Shown in pieces: positions 27,926 through 38,359 of a stretch of DNA of 64,000 bases (its first letter is position 1; each line of letters starts with the position of its first letter). Source of the stretch: Chitinilyticum piscinae (lineage in GTDB: Bacteria > Pseudomonadota > Gammaproteobacteria > Burkholderiales > Chitinibacteraceae); contig NZ_JADFUA010000002.1 of the NCBI RefSeq assembly GCF_015223195.1, positions 186,001 to 250,000 on the forward strand, written 5' to 3'. The translations under genes were made by a program, and so were the position numbers. The notes beneath the pieces were generated by a model. The model was not told where the DNA came from. It saw nothing but the letters and a program-made list of their open reading frames with translations, and searched no databases.

Positions 27926-29413
27926 GTGAGCGTACTAGGCTATTTGCAGAAAATCGGTCGCGCGCTGATGGTGCCGGTGGCAGTTCTTCCGGCGGCAGCG
28001 ATTCTGATGGGTATCGGTTACTGGATTGATCCGGATGGCTGGGGGGCAAGCAATGCCCTGGCAGCTTTCCTGATTCAGGCTGGTGCCGCGATTATTGACC
28101 AGATGCCGATCCTGTTTGCGGTTGGTGTCGCCTACGGCATGTCGAAGGATAAGGACGGTGCAGCTGCACTGGCTGGTCTGGTTGGCTTCCTGGTTGTAAC
28201 CACGCTGCTGAAGCCGGGCACTGTTGCCCAGATTCAGGGCATCCCGGTTGATCAGGTTCCGGCTGCATTCAAGAAGATCAACAACCAGTTCGTCGGTATT
28301 CTCTGCGGTGTTATCGCTGCCGAGTTGTACAACCGCTTCAGCGGTGTCGAACTGCACAAGGCACTGGCGTTCTTCTCTGGCCGCCGTCTGGTGCCGATCG
28401 TGACCTCCGTGGTGATGATTGTTGTTTCCTTCATCCTGATGGCTGTATGGCCGCACATCTACGGTGGCCTGGTTCACTTTGGTGAATCCATCGTCAGCCT
28501 GAAGGCTGTCGGTGCCGGTATCTATGCCTTCTTCAACCGTCTGCTGATTCCGGTTGGTCTGCACCATGCGCTGAACAGCGTATTCTGGTTCGACGTGGCT
28601 GGCATCAACGACATCCCGAACTTCCTGGGTGGCGCCAAGGCTCTGGCTGAAGGCAAGGCTGTTCAGGGTGTGACCGGTATGTATCAGGCTGGTTTCTTCC
28701 CGATCATGATGTTCGGTCTGCCGGGTGCTGCGCTGGCGATTTACCGTGCTGCCAAGCCGGAAAACCGCGCTCGCGTCGGTTCCATCATGCTGGCTGCTGC
28801 GATCACTTCCTTCTTCACCGGTGTAACCGAGCCGCTGGAATTCGCCTTCATGTTCGTGGCACCGGTACTGTATGTACTGCACGCGCTGCTGACAGGTGTT
28901 TCCGTGTTCATCGCCGCACAGATGCAGTGGATTGCCGGCTTCGGCTTCTCCGCCGGTCTGGTTGACTTCGTGCTCTCCAGCCGCAATCCGCTGGCGCAGA
29001 ACATGATCATGCTGGTGGTGCAAGGTCTGGTGTTCTTCGCGATCTACTACTTCTCGTTCACTGCCGTCATCAAGATGCTGAACCTGAAGACTCCGGGTCG
29101 TGAAGACGACGAAGTGGCTCCGGTCGCTGCTGCTCCGGTTGCCACTGGTGGCAACGAAACCGAGAACCTGGCGCATGCCTACCTGGCCGCAATCGGTGGT
29201 GCTGCCAACGTAACTGACATTGATGCGTGTATTACCCGTCTGCGTCTGACGCTGGGTGATGCTGCCAAGGTTGACGAGGCTGCAGCCAAGCGTGCCGGTG
29301 CTAGCGGTGTGGTGAAGCTGAATGCGACCAACGTTCAGATCATCATCGGGCCGAAGGCCGAGCTGGTTGCTGCCGCCATGCGCAATCTGGTGGGTAACTC
29401 CGCAAAAAAGTAA
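27926..29413 (+). CDS. nagE: PTS N-acetylglucosamine transporter, EIIC-EIIB part of NagE
   Basis: The 495-residue zero-frame product has an EIIC membrane domain (1-370; LHHALNSVFWF, FFTGVTEPLEFAFMF), an Ala/Pro linker, then an EIIB domain with the phosphorylated cysteine in DACITRLRLTL. It is closest to E. coli NagE, which imports and phosphorylates N-acetylglucosamine. GTG 27926 is the start: AGGAA lies 6 nt upstream and it gives the NagE-type N-terminus. Translation stops right after A_AAA_AAG. The missing EIIA domain continues in the -1 frame (see the next two entries). No ptsH/ptsI or nag catabolic genes are adjacent. Confidence 0.9.
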   Translation: MSVLGYLQKIGRALMVPVAVLPAAAILMGIGYWIDPDGWGASNALAAFLIQAGAAIIDQMPILFAVGVAYGMSKDKDGAAALAGLVGFLVVTTLLKPGTVAQIQGIPVDQVPAAFKKINNQFVGILCGVIAAELYNRFSGVELHKALAFFSGRRLVPIVTSVVMIVVSFILMAVWPHIYGGLVHFGESIVSLKAVGAGIYAFFNRLLIPVGLHHALNSVFWFDVAGINDIPNFLGGAKALAEGKAVQGVTGMYQAGFFPIMMFGLPGAALAIYRAAKPENRARVGSIMLAAAITSFFTGVTEPLEFAFMFVAPVLYVLHALLTGVSVFIAAQMQWIAGFGFSAGLVDFVLSSRNPLAQNMIMLVVQGLVFFAIYYFSFTAVIKMLNLKTPGREDDEVAPVAAAPVATGGNETENLAHAYLAAIGGAANVTDIDACITRLRLTLGDAAKVDEAAAKRAGASGVVKLNATNVQIIIGPKAELVAAAMRNLVGNSAKK

Positions 29414-29432
29414 TTGAGGCCGCATCATCGGC
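29389..29432 (+). promoter_or_regulatory. Putative programmed -1 frameshift site in nagE
   Basis: GGTGGG (29389-29394) could act as an internal Shine-Dalgarno, 9 nt before the heptamer A_AAA_AAG (29404-29410). The heptamer is set in the zero frame as GCA AAA AAG and is followed at once by the stop TAA. A GCCG/CGGC hairpin with a 6-nt loop (29419-29432) starts 8 nt after the heptamer, and a CGGTG-GCAA-CACCG hairpin (29435-29448) follows. This is the dnaX-type arrangement. A slip by -1 gives codons from 29410 (GTA ATT GAG) that lead into EIIA without a stop. Confidence 0.6.
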
Positions 29433-29436
29433 GCCG

Positions 29437-29940
29437 GTGGCAACACCGCCGGCCGCCGGTGGCTCTGCTGCAGTTGCTGCCGGGATCGTGCTGCTGGCTC
29501 CGGTCAGTGGTGAGGTTGTCGCGCTGGAAGATGTGCCCGATGCGGCCTTCGCCAGCAAGGCAGTGGGGGATGGCGTGGCCATCCGCCCGACCGGCAAGAC
29601 CGTGGTAGCGCCTGCCGATGGTGTTCTGGCCAAAATCTTCAATACCAACCATGCGTTCGCGCTGGTGTGTGATAGCGGTGCCGAACTGATCGTTCATATC
29701 GGCATTGAGACGGTCAAACTGGGAGGTCAGGGCTTTACTCGTCTGGCCGAGCAGGGAAGCCGCGTGAAGGCCGGTGATCCGGTTCTGGAACTGGATCTGG
29801 ATTATCTGGCAGCCAATGCTGCTTCGATCATCAGTCCGGTAGTGCTGAGCAATTCCGACGATTTTGCCGGGATCGCCCAGCAGGCCAGTGGTCAGGTGGA
29901 GGCCGGCAAGTCCGTGCTCTACACGATCAAGGCCAAATAA
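29437..29940 (+). CDS. nagE: PTS EIIA(Glc)-type domain, -1 frame continuation of nagE
   Basis: This frame encodes a complete EIIA domain with both active-site histidines in NTNHAFALV and ELIVHIGIETV, and LDLDYLAANA and SPVVLSN as in E. coli NagE. The frame is open from the slippery site at 29410. Bases 29413-29436 encode an Ala/Ser/Pro-rich linker (IEAASSAP) like the one between EIIC and EIIB, which suggests that they are translated. The only start codon in the linker region is GTG 29437, and it lacks a suitable Shine-Dalgarno. A -1 fusion protein would be 671 residues; E. coli NagE is 648. Alternatives are a one-base error in the A6 tract or a true split gene. Confidence 0.8.
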   Translation: MATPPAAGGSAAVAAGIVLLAPVSGEVVALEDVPDAAFASKAVGDGVAIRPTGKTVVAPADGVLAKIFNTNHAFALVCDSGAELIVHIGIETVKLGGQGFTRLAEQGSRVKAGDPVLELDLDYLAANAASIISPVVLSNSDDFAGIAQQASGQVEAGKSVLYTIKAK

Positions 29941-29974
29941 GTCTGGCTGACTGAAAAAGCCGATTGCAGGATGA

Positions 29975-30005
29975 GGGCGGACTTCGGTTCGCCCTTGTTC
30001 TTTTT
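29975..30005 (+). terminator. Terminator after nagE
   Basis: GGGCGGAC and GTTCGCCC form an 8-bp stem (one G-U pair) with a TTCG tetraloop, followed by TTGTTCTTTTT. Confidence 0.88.
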
Positions 30006-30111
30006 GCCGGTGCGGTGATGCAATTGCTGCAGCATAAGTAGGGTACTGGCAGCGGTTGCGGCGCTTTTTCGCTACAATCACGCCTTTGTTATGCATCCTA
30101 ACGAGCGACCG

Positions 30112-31811
<1,700 letters not shown>

Positions 31812-31812
<1 letters not shown>

Positions 31813-32216
31813 TGCGCGCACTTGCTGGTCTGACTTTGCTAATGGCAATGCTGTCGCCGCTGGCCCAGGCCGAGACGGCCTCGGCACCGGCACAAGCCGC
31901 GAAGCCCATTTTTGTCGGCAAGCCCGGCGAGGCGCCCGTGCCGGTGGTCTACCGCTGGCTGAGCGACCGGATTGCCGACGAGAATGGCCTCTTTGGCTAC
32001 CCGAAGCTGGTACTGACCCAGACCGGCAAGGGCGAGGATATCCGCAGCGTGGACGTGACCGTGGTGATGGACGGCTTGCCGGATGATGCGGTGAAAACCC
32101 AGCGCTATCAGCTCAGACTCGATTTTGTGGCTGAGGCTTGGCAGATCGCCGCTGCCCGTCAGGACTGGCAATGCCGGCGTGCTGGCAAGGGTTGGACACA
32201 ACGACCCTGTCAATAA
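31812..32216 (+). CDS. Small exported protein of unknown function
   Basis: The 134-residue protein has a signal peptide (cleavage after LAQA, about residue 20) and a mature part of about 113 residues, with two cysteines near the C-terminus (WQCRR and RPCQ) that could form a disulfide. No family is recognised. It is translationally linked to glnS. GGGTAT hexamers follow its stop at once (32217) and again at 32271. Confidence 0.6.
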
Positions 32217-32289
32217 TGGGTATCTTGTTGGGGGCCTTTCTGATTGTGGTCTCCATTTGAATTAGGCGTTTGGGTATAGCGAGGTACGG

Positions 32290-34008
32290 ATGACGCAGCA
32301 AGCTCAGGTAGTCCAGACCACCCCGATGCGGGAGTTGCTGCCGCATTTCTGGGAATTGGCCAGACCTTTCTGGCGTTCCGAGGAAAAATGGAAGGCTTGG
32401 GGCTTGCTCTCCGTCGTGATTGGCCTGTCACTGTTTCTGGTATGGCTCAATGTCCAGTTCAATGACGTCTACAAGGTCATGTATGACGCCATGCAGGCCT
32501 ACGATGGCAAGAAGTTCTGGGAATCGATCACCCGCTTCAGCATTCTGGCCGCGATCAACATTGTCTCCTTTGTACACATGGTCTATTTCCGGCAGATGCT
32601 GGAGATCAAATGGCGCCGCTGGCTCACGCAGGAGCTGACCTGGCGCTGGTTGCGCGGGCAGAATTACTATCGCATGCAGCTGACTGACAAGTCGACGGAT
32701 AACCCCGACCAGCGGATTGCGGAAGACTGTGGTCAATTCGTGCAGCTCACCCTCAAGCTGGGACTGGGGCTGCTGACCTCGGTGGTGACCTTCTGCGCCT
32801 TTGCCCCGATTCTCTGGCGCCTATCGGGTGGGGCCAATTTCGGCTTCCTGTTTGGAATGAATCTGCACGTCCCTGGCTATTTGCTCTGGATCGCGATTGT
32901 CTATGCGCTGTTCGGTTCCGTGCTGGCGGCCTGGGTGGGGCACAAGCTGGTTGGCCTGAACTTCCTGCAGCAAAAGCGCGAGGCGGATTTCCGCTATTCA
33001 CTGATCCGGGTTCGCGACAATGCGGAGTCGATCGCGCTGTATGGCGGCGAAGAATACGAGAAAGCTCCGCTGCGCAACCGCTTCGGCATGGTGGTCGACA
33101 ATTTCTGGACCATCATGCGTTTCGAGAAACGCGTGAATGCGTTTTCCAGCTTCTGGGCACAATTGGCAATCATTTTCCCGCTGGTCATTTCTGCCCCCCG
33201 GTTTTTTGCCAAGCAGATCAGTCTTGGCGATGTCATGCAGATATCCTCCGCGTTCGGCAAGGTTTACGATTCGCTGGAATTCTTCATCGACAGTTTCAAG
33301 GTGCTGGCGGTCTGGAAGGCCGTCATCGACCGTCTGGCAACCTTCAATCGCAGCCTTGCCGCTGCCGAGCAGTTGCAGGTTCCTCAGCCGGAAGTCATTC
33401 CCCATGGTCTGGCGCTGACGGAAATGTCGGTCAGCCAGCCGGACGGCTATCCTCTGGTTCGGGAACTGAGCCTGCAATTGCAACCCGGTGAACGCCTGCT
33501 GGTGCGTGGCCCTTCGGGAACGGGCAAGAGCACACTGCTGCGCGCCCTTGCGGGCATCTGGCCGTATTGCAGTGGCATGTTCGGGTATTCACGGACGGGG
33601 GGCGTGTTGTTCCTGTCACAGCGGCCATATTTGCCGCTGGGTAGTCTGCGCGACGCGCTGCGTTATCCGCAGGCAACATTGCCCGTTTCGGACGATGAGT
33701 TACTGGAAATGCTGCGCGCGGTCGGGCTTTCGCATCTCGCCCACCGTTTGTCCGACGAGGAAAACTGGTCGCAGATACTCAGTGGTGGCGAACAGCAGCG
33801 TGTGGCGGTTGTCCGTGCCTTGCTGGTAAAACCGGCCCTGCTGGTACTCGACGAGGCAACCAGTGCCGTGGATGAGCCGGCAGAGCGCAGGATGTATCAG
33901 TTGCTGCTTGAGCACATGCCTCAGAGCATCGTGATCAGCGTGGGACACCGTAGTACGCTGGCCGAGCACCACAACCGATTCCTGGATTTGCAGCCCCGTT
34001 CGGCCTGA
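32290..34008 (+). CDS. SbmA/YddA-like ABC transporter (permease-ATPase)
   Basis: The 572-residue half-transporter has a transmembrane domain of the ABC_membrane_2 type (about 1-340; FNDVYKVMYDAMQAYD near residue 60) and an ABC ATPase with Walker A GPSGTGKST, signature LSGGEQQRV and Walker B LLVLDEATS. It belongs with YddA and the BacA/SbmA group, which handle peptides, vitamin B12 or bleomycin. The substrate here is unknown. GCGAGG lies close to the ATG. Confidence 0.85.
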   Translation: MTQQAQVVQTTPMRELLPHFWELARPFWRSEEKWKAWGLLSVVIGLSLFLVWLNVQFNDVYKVMYDAMQAYDGKKFWESITRFSILAAINIVSFVHMVYFRQMLEIKWRRWLTQELTWRWLRGQNYYRMQLTDKSTDNPDQRIAEDCGQFVQLTLKLGLGLLTSVVTFCAFAPILWRLSGGANFGFLFGMNLHVPGYLLWIAIVYALFGSVLAAWVGHKLVGLNFLQQKREADFRYSLIRVRDNAESIALYGGEEYEKAPLRNRFGMVVDNFWTIMRFEKRVNAFSSFWAQLAIIFPLVISAPRFFAKQISLGDVMQISSAFGKVYDSLEFFIDSFKVLAVWKAVIDRLATFNRSLAAAEQLQVPQPEVIPHGLALTEMSVSQPDGYPLVRELSLQLQPGERLLVRGPSGTGKSTLLRALAGIWPYCSGMFGYSRTGGVLFLSQRPYLPLGSLRDALRYPQATLPVSDDELLEMLRAVGLSHLAHRLSDEENWSQILSGGEQQRVAVVRALLVKPALLVLDEATSAVDEPAERRMYQLLLEHMPQSIVISVGHRSTLAEHHNRFLDLQPRSA

Positions 34009-34036
34009 GCCGATGGCGGCGCTGTTTGATTGACCG

Positions 34037-34065
34037 GCCCGGAGCCTGTGCCCGGGCTTTTGTTT
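34037..34065 (+). terminator. Terminator before hemE
   Basis: GCCCGG/CCGGGC encloses a 9-nt loop and is followed by TTTTGTTT. It ends the ABC transporter transcript 16 bp before the hemE start. Confidence 0.75.
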
Positions 34066-34080
34066 AATAAGAAGGTTTTC

Positions 34081-35133
34081 ATGCTCAAGAACGATACATT
34101 CCTGCGCGCGCTGCTGCGTCAGCCTGTTGATTACACCCCGGTCTGGCTGATGCGCCAGGCTGGTCGCTACCTGCCGGAATACTGTGCGACGCGCAAGCAG
34201 GCCGGATCCTTCCTGCAGCTGTGCAAATCGAAAGAGCTGGCGACCGAAGTCACGCTGCAGCCGCTGGAGCGTTTTCCGCTGGATGCGGCCATCCTGTTTT
34301 CCGACATCCTCACCGTACCCGATGCGATGGGGTTGGGCTTGTATTTTGCCGAAGGCGAAGGCCCCAAGTTCGAGCGTCCCCTGCGTGATGAGGCCGCGAT
34401 CAAGGCGCTGGTGGTACCGGACATGCGCGAGCTGCGGTACGTGTTCGATGCGGTGTCGAGCATCCGTACTGCGCTGGATAACCGTGTGCCGCTGATCGGC
34501 TTTTCTGGCAGCCCCTTTACGCTGGCTTGCTACATGATCGAGGGAGGCGGTTCGGATGACTTCAGGCGGGTGAAAACGATGATGTATGACCGTCCCGACT
34601 TGCTACATCATATTCTCGAGATCAATGCCCGTACGGTAACCGAATATCTGAATACCCAGATCGAATGTGGTGCCCAGGCCGTCCAGATTTTCGACACCTG
34701 GGGCGGGGCGCTGGCCTACGGCAAATACCAGGAATTCTCGCTGGCTTATATGGCGAAGATTGTCGCCGGCCTCAAGCGCGAGCATGACGGGCAGCGTATC
34801 CCCGTGATTCTGTTCACCAAAGGCGGTGGCCAGTGGCTGGAAGATCTGGCAGCTACCGGTTGTGATGCGCTGGGGCTGGACTGGACCGTGAATCTTGCCG
34901 ATGCACGCCGCCGCGTCGGTGACAAGGTCGCGCTGCAGGGCAACTTTGATCCCAATGCATTGTTTGCCCAGCCCGCAGCGATCGAGCTGGAAGTGAAACG
35001 CTTGCTTGCTGACTACGGAAACGGGAGTGGCCATGTGTTCAATCTTGGGCATGGCATCTCGCAATTCACCAATCCGGAGCATGTCGCGGCACTGGTGCAG
35101 ACCGTCCATGCACACTCAAAAACTTACAAATAA
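34081..35133 (+). CDS. hemE: Uroporphyrinogen decarboxylase
   Basis: The 350-residue enzyme has the family signatures [11 protein letters not shown] near residue 23 and [16 protein letters not shown] in the middle. It converts uroporphyrinogen III to coproporphyrinogen III in heme synthesis. AAGAAGG precedes ATG 34081. An open frame back to 34030 overlaps the terminator and is not used. The 327 bp downstream, before priA, contain the DnaA-box region. Confidence 0.95.
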   Translation: MLKNDTFLRALLRQPVDYTPVWLMRQAGRYLPEYCATRKQAGSFLQLCKSKELATEVTLQPLERFPLDAAILFSDILTVPDAMGLGLYFAEGEGPKFERPLRDEAAIKALVVPDMRELRYVFDAVSSIRTALDNRVPLIGFSGSPFTLACYMIEGGGSDDFRRVKTMMYDRPDLLHHILEINARTVTEYLNTQIECGAQAVQIFDTWGGALAYGKYQEFSLAYMAKIVAGLKREHDGQRIPVILFTKGGGQWLEDLAATGCDALGLDWTVNLADARRRVGDKVALQGNFDPNALFAQPAAIELEVKRLLADYGNGSGHVFNLGHGISQFTNPEHVAALVQTVHAHSKTYK

Positions 35134-35165
35134 TCGAATTATTCGTAATCCTGTTATTTTTCATT

Positions 35166-35209
35166 GGGATGCACCGGTTTGATGAGGAAATTCATCAGCA
35201 ATGCATCCC
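35166..35209. repeat. Nested inverted repeat after hemE
   Basis: An outer 8-bp pair GGGATGCA/TGCATCCC encloses a 6-bp pair TGATGA/TCATCA. No T-run follows, so it is not a typical terminator. It ends 3 bp before the first DnaA-type box. Confidence 0.6.
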
Positions 35210-35212
35210 AAG

Positions 35213-35421
35213 TTATGCACACCGTTGGTGCAAGGTGCACAGTCTTGTCAATAGGGTGGAAAAAAAACTTGTAAAGCGTTGCTTTTTTGCAAGCAATTGA
35301 TTTTAAAGAAAATTTTATTTCGATTATTTTTTGGGCAATCTAGTGCAAGTGCTGGTCTGCTTGGCGTTTTTACCGTTTTGCTCAGACTCTCCACAAAGTT
35401 ATCCACAGAATCTGTGAATAA
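35213..35421. promoter_or_regulatory. Cluster of DnaA-type boxes around an AT-rich stretch
   Basis: Three 9-mers match TTATNCACA exactly: TTATGCACA (35213-35221, plus), TTATCCACA (35399-35407, plus) and TTATTCACA (35413-35421, minus). The last two face each other 5 bp apart. Between them, 35256-35335 is strongly AT-rich with A and T runs. The whole gap between hemE and priA (35134-35460) has no gene. It may be a DnaA-controlled priA promoter or an origin-like element. Confidence 0.55.
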
Positions 35422-35460
35422 GATGTTACGTTGCAACAAACGCGATTGCATGAAAGAAAA

Positions 35461-37638
35461 ATGACAGAAAAATGTCTGCAGGTTGCGCTGGATGTGCCGC
35501 TGGATCGACTGTTCAGCTATGGCGCGGGCGAGTTCAATCCGCAGATCGGTGAGCGGGTTCTGGTTCCATTCGGTCCCCGCCGGCTGTCGGGGATCGTGCT
35601 GGCGACCGGGGCAGATCCGGGAGAGTACGCCGGAAAGTTGCGCTCGATTCTGGCCTGTCCTGCCGATATGCCGCCGCTGCCTGAGCAGGTGCTGGCGCTG
35701 TGCCGTTTTGTTGCCAGTTATTACCATCACCCCCTGGGGGCGGTGCTGGCCGCTGCAGTCCCGGTGGTGTTCCGGGGAACGGCCAGCTTCAGCCCACCAG
35801 ACCCGGAGTATCTCTATCAGGCTGGTGATCTGCAGGCCTTGCTGAGCGCAATTGGTTCGCGTGCACCTGCTCGACTGAAGGTGGCCGAATTGCTGGCTGT
35901 ACCGGTTACGGCCGGCCAGTTGCGCAGCGCCAATCCCGCTGCCATGCGCTGGGTGCGTGACTGGCAGGCCGCAGGTTTCGTGCAAACCACCACAGCAGAA
36001 GCGGATTCTGCCGGAGAGACTTTGTTGCTGGGCCCCCAGCCCCCGCTGAATGCCGAGCAGCAGGCTGCCGTTGCGGCGATCGCTGCGGCTACCGGCTTTG
36101 CGCCCTTTTTGTTATATGGCATTACCGGCAGCGGCAAGACCGAAGTTTATCTGCAGGCGATTGCCAGCCAGCTTGCTGCTGGCAGGCAAGTGCTGGTGCT
36201 GGTGCCGGAAATCAATCTTACCCCGCAGCTGGAACAGCGGTTCCGGCAGCGCTTCCCGGCCGTGCTCCTTGCCAGCCTGCACAGCGGGCTGAATGACCGT
36301 CAGCGCGCGCTGGCTTGGCTCGATGCGACGCAAGGGCGGGCGAAAATCGTGCTCGGAACGCGTCTATCCGTATTCACACCGTTGCCGCAGCTGGGACTGA
36401 TCGTGGTCGACGAAGAACATGATCCGTCCTACAAGCAACAAGACGGTGTGCGCTACTCGGCGCGCGATGTGGCCGTTTACCGGGCGCGGCAGTCACGCGT
36501 GCCGGTGGTGCTTGGCTCGGCGACGCCATCGCTGGAAACCTGGCAGAATGCGCAAGCCAAGCGCTATACCTTGTTACCCTTGACTCGGCGCGCGGTTAAG
36601 GACGCCACCCTCCCGGCAATACGCCTGCTTCCCGTCAAAAAGATCCGTGCTGCCGAGGGCTTGCATCCGCTGGCGCGGGAGGCGGTCGAGCGAGCCCTGC
36701 AGGCCGGGCGGCAGGCGCTGGTCTTCATCAACCGGCGTGGTTATGCGCCCGTGCTGGCGTGTACCGAGTGTGGCTGGATGGCCAGTTGTCGCCACTGCGC
36801 CGCACGGTTGGTGCTGCATCTGGGGGAATCACGCCTGCGCTGCCATCATTGCGGCTTCGAAGAGGCGGTGACGCCCGCCTGTCCGGATTGCGGCAATCAC
36901 GATCTGCAGCCGGTGGGGCACGGCACGCAGCGTCTGGAAGACATCGTCGCCAAGCAGTTCCCGGGGGCGAGGGTGTTGCGCATTGACCGTGACAGCACCC
37001 GCCGCAAGGGTGAGCTGGATGCAGCACTCAAGCAGGTGCACGATGGGGACGCCGATATACTGATTGGTACGCAGATGCTGGCCAAGGGGCACGATTTTCC
37101 GCGTCTGTCCTGTGTGGTGATTCTCAATGCCGATACGGGGCTCTACAGCATGGATTTTCGTGCCGAGGAGCGGCTGTTTGCGCTGCTGACCCAGGTGGCC
37201 GGTCGCGCCGGACGGCACGGGCAGGGCGGAGAGGTGCTGATCCAGACGCTGTTCGAGGATCACCCTTTCTATGCGCAGCTGCTGGATGGTGATTATGCGC
37301 GGCTGGCGCAACGGCTGCTGGCCGAGCGCCGGCAGTTGCGACTGCCACCCTTCACGCAGTGGGCCATTCTGCGTGCCGAAGCGCCGCAGCTGCCGCGGGT
37401 ACAGGCTTTTCTCGATGCGGCGCGACTGGCATTTCCTCATCTGCGCGGGCTGGTCGTGCACGAGCCGGTTGCGGCCAGCATGACCCGTCGGGCAGGCCAT
37501 GAGCGTATGCAACTGCTGCTTGTTGCCGACACCCGCGCCGTGCTGCATCAGGCGATGGACGAGGCATTGCCGCGGATCGCTGCGCTTCCCGATAGCCAGA
37601 TACGCTGGTCGCTGGATGTGGATCCGCTCGAAGTGTGA
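35461..37638 (+). CDS. priA: Primosomal replication protein N' (PriA helicase)
   Basis: The 725-residue DEAH helicase has an N-terminal DNA-binding domain (1-200), Walker A GITGSGKTEVY, VDEEHDPSYK, and a zinc-binding insertion with eight cysteines (CTECGW, CRHC, CHHCG, CPDCG). PriA reloads the replisome at stalled forks. ATG 35461 gives the usual short N-terminus before the VALDVPLDRLFSY core. Upstream starts to 35431 are in frame, but no strong Shine-Dalgarno favours any of them. DnaA-type boxes lie 40-60 bp upstream. Confidence 0.94.
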   Translation: MTEKCLQVALDVPLDRLFSYGAGEFNPQIGERVLVPFGPRRLSGIVLATGADPGEYAGKLRSILACPADMPPLPEQVLALCRFVASYYHHPLGAVLAAAVPVVFRGTASFSPPDPEYLYQAGDLQALLSAIGSRAPARLKVAELLAVPVTAGQLRSANPAAMRWVRDWQAAGFVQTTTAEADSAGETLLLGPQPPLNAEQQAAVAAIAAATGFAPFLLYGITGSGKTEVYLQAIASQLAAGRQVLVLVPEINLTPQLEQRFRQRFPAVLLASLHSGLNDRQRALAWLDATQGRAKIVLGTRLSVFTPLPQLGLIVVDEEHDPSYKQQDGVRYSARDVAVYRARQSRVPVVLGSATPSLETWQNAQAKRYTLLPLTRRAVKDATLPAIRLLPVKKIRAAEGLHPLAREAVERALQAGRQALVFINRRGYAPVLACTECGWMASCRHCAARLVLHLGESRLRCHHCGFEEAVTPACPDCGNHDLQPVGHGTQRLEDIVAKQFPGARVLRIDRDSTRRKGELDAALKQVHDGDADILIGTQMLAKGHDFPRLSCVVILNADTGLYSMDFRAEERLFALLTQVAGRAGRHGQGGEVLIQTLFEDHPFYAQLLDGDYARLAQRLLAERRQLRLPPFTQWAILRAEAPQLPRVQAFLDAARLAFPHLRGLVVHEPVAASMTRRAGHERMQLLLVADTRAVLHQAMDEALPRIAALPDSQIRWSLDVDPLEV

Positions 37639-37731
37639 CGAGTAAGTCAGTTCCGGGCGCTTGTGCTTGGGCTGCCGGGCGGTTTGCTCTATGCTGGGCT
37701 TCACGCATTTTCTGATCCGGAGAGTAAGCCC

Positions 37732-38148
37732 ATGCAGCAATTCAGTACCCCGTTTGGCACTATCGACGTTGATCCTGCTACCGTGATCGATTTTCCGCTG
37801 GGCTTGCCCGGTTTCGAACAATGCCATCGTTTCAAGCTGCTGCATGAAGAGCGCGATGCCCCCACCGTGTACTGGCTGCAGTCGCTGGATGATGCCGAAG
37901 TCTGCTTCAGCGTGATCGAGGCTGACCGGCTGGGCTTGAACTATCAGGTGAAGCTCAGTGACGAAGAGTGCGCGCTGATCGCGCTCGATGATGCATCGCA
38001 GGCGCAACTGCTGCTGATGCTCGCCCGTGATGATGCATCCGACAAGGTCAAGGCACTGACCCAATCACCTCTGGTGCTGAATCTGCAAGCACGCAAGGGC
38101 ATGCAGAAGGCCGGGTTACGTGCGCAGATCGTGCTGACCAATGATTGA
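37732..38148 (+). CDS. fliW: Flagellar assembly factor FliW
   Basis: The 138-residue protein has the FliW pattern: FGTIDVDPATVIDFPLGLPG at the N-terminus and an acidic beta-barrel core. FliW binds and inhibits the RNA-binding regulator CsrA and is released when flagellin accumulates. GGAG lies about 9 nt before ATG 37732. No csrA, fliC or other flagellar gene is in the window. It sits alone between priA and accA. Confidence 0.88.
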   Translation: MQQFSTPFGTIDVDPATVIDFPLGLPGFEQCHRFKLLHEERDAPTVYWLQSLDDAEVCFSVIEADRLGLNYQVKLSDEECALIALDDASQAQLLLMLARDDASDKVKALTQSPLVLNLQARKGMQKAGLRAQIVLTND

Positions 38149-38263
38149 TTGCTCGGGCTGGGCCGGATCCATCGTGGGGCCGGCACGCTCCCTTGGAGGC
38201 TGCGGCCGCCCTGGGTGAGATCCTGTCTGTGGTGCTGCGAGGTCAGTGCGCCGGTCGAGAGGA

Positions 38264-38293
38264 TTGGTATCAGTTGCTGGCTTACGGTATTAT
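38264..38293 (+). promoter_or_regulatory. Putative sigma-70 promoter of accA
   Basis: TTGGTA (38264-38269) and TATTAT (38288-38293) are 18 bp apart and lie about 65 bp before accA. The call rests on pattern only. Confidence 0.4.
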
Positions 38294-38359
38294 GGCGGGA
38301 TTTTGCGTTTGCCCGCTGCGGGCAGATCTGGTCGCTTGCGCCCTGGAGATGAGCTAGCT

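Noticed and set aside
29437-29940. EIIA as an ordinary independent gene starting at GTG 29437
   Set aside because: No Shine-Dalgarno at proper spacing, and the frame is open and linker-like upstream to the slippery site; kept only as an alternative.
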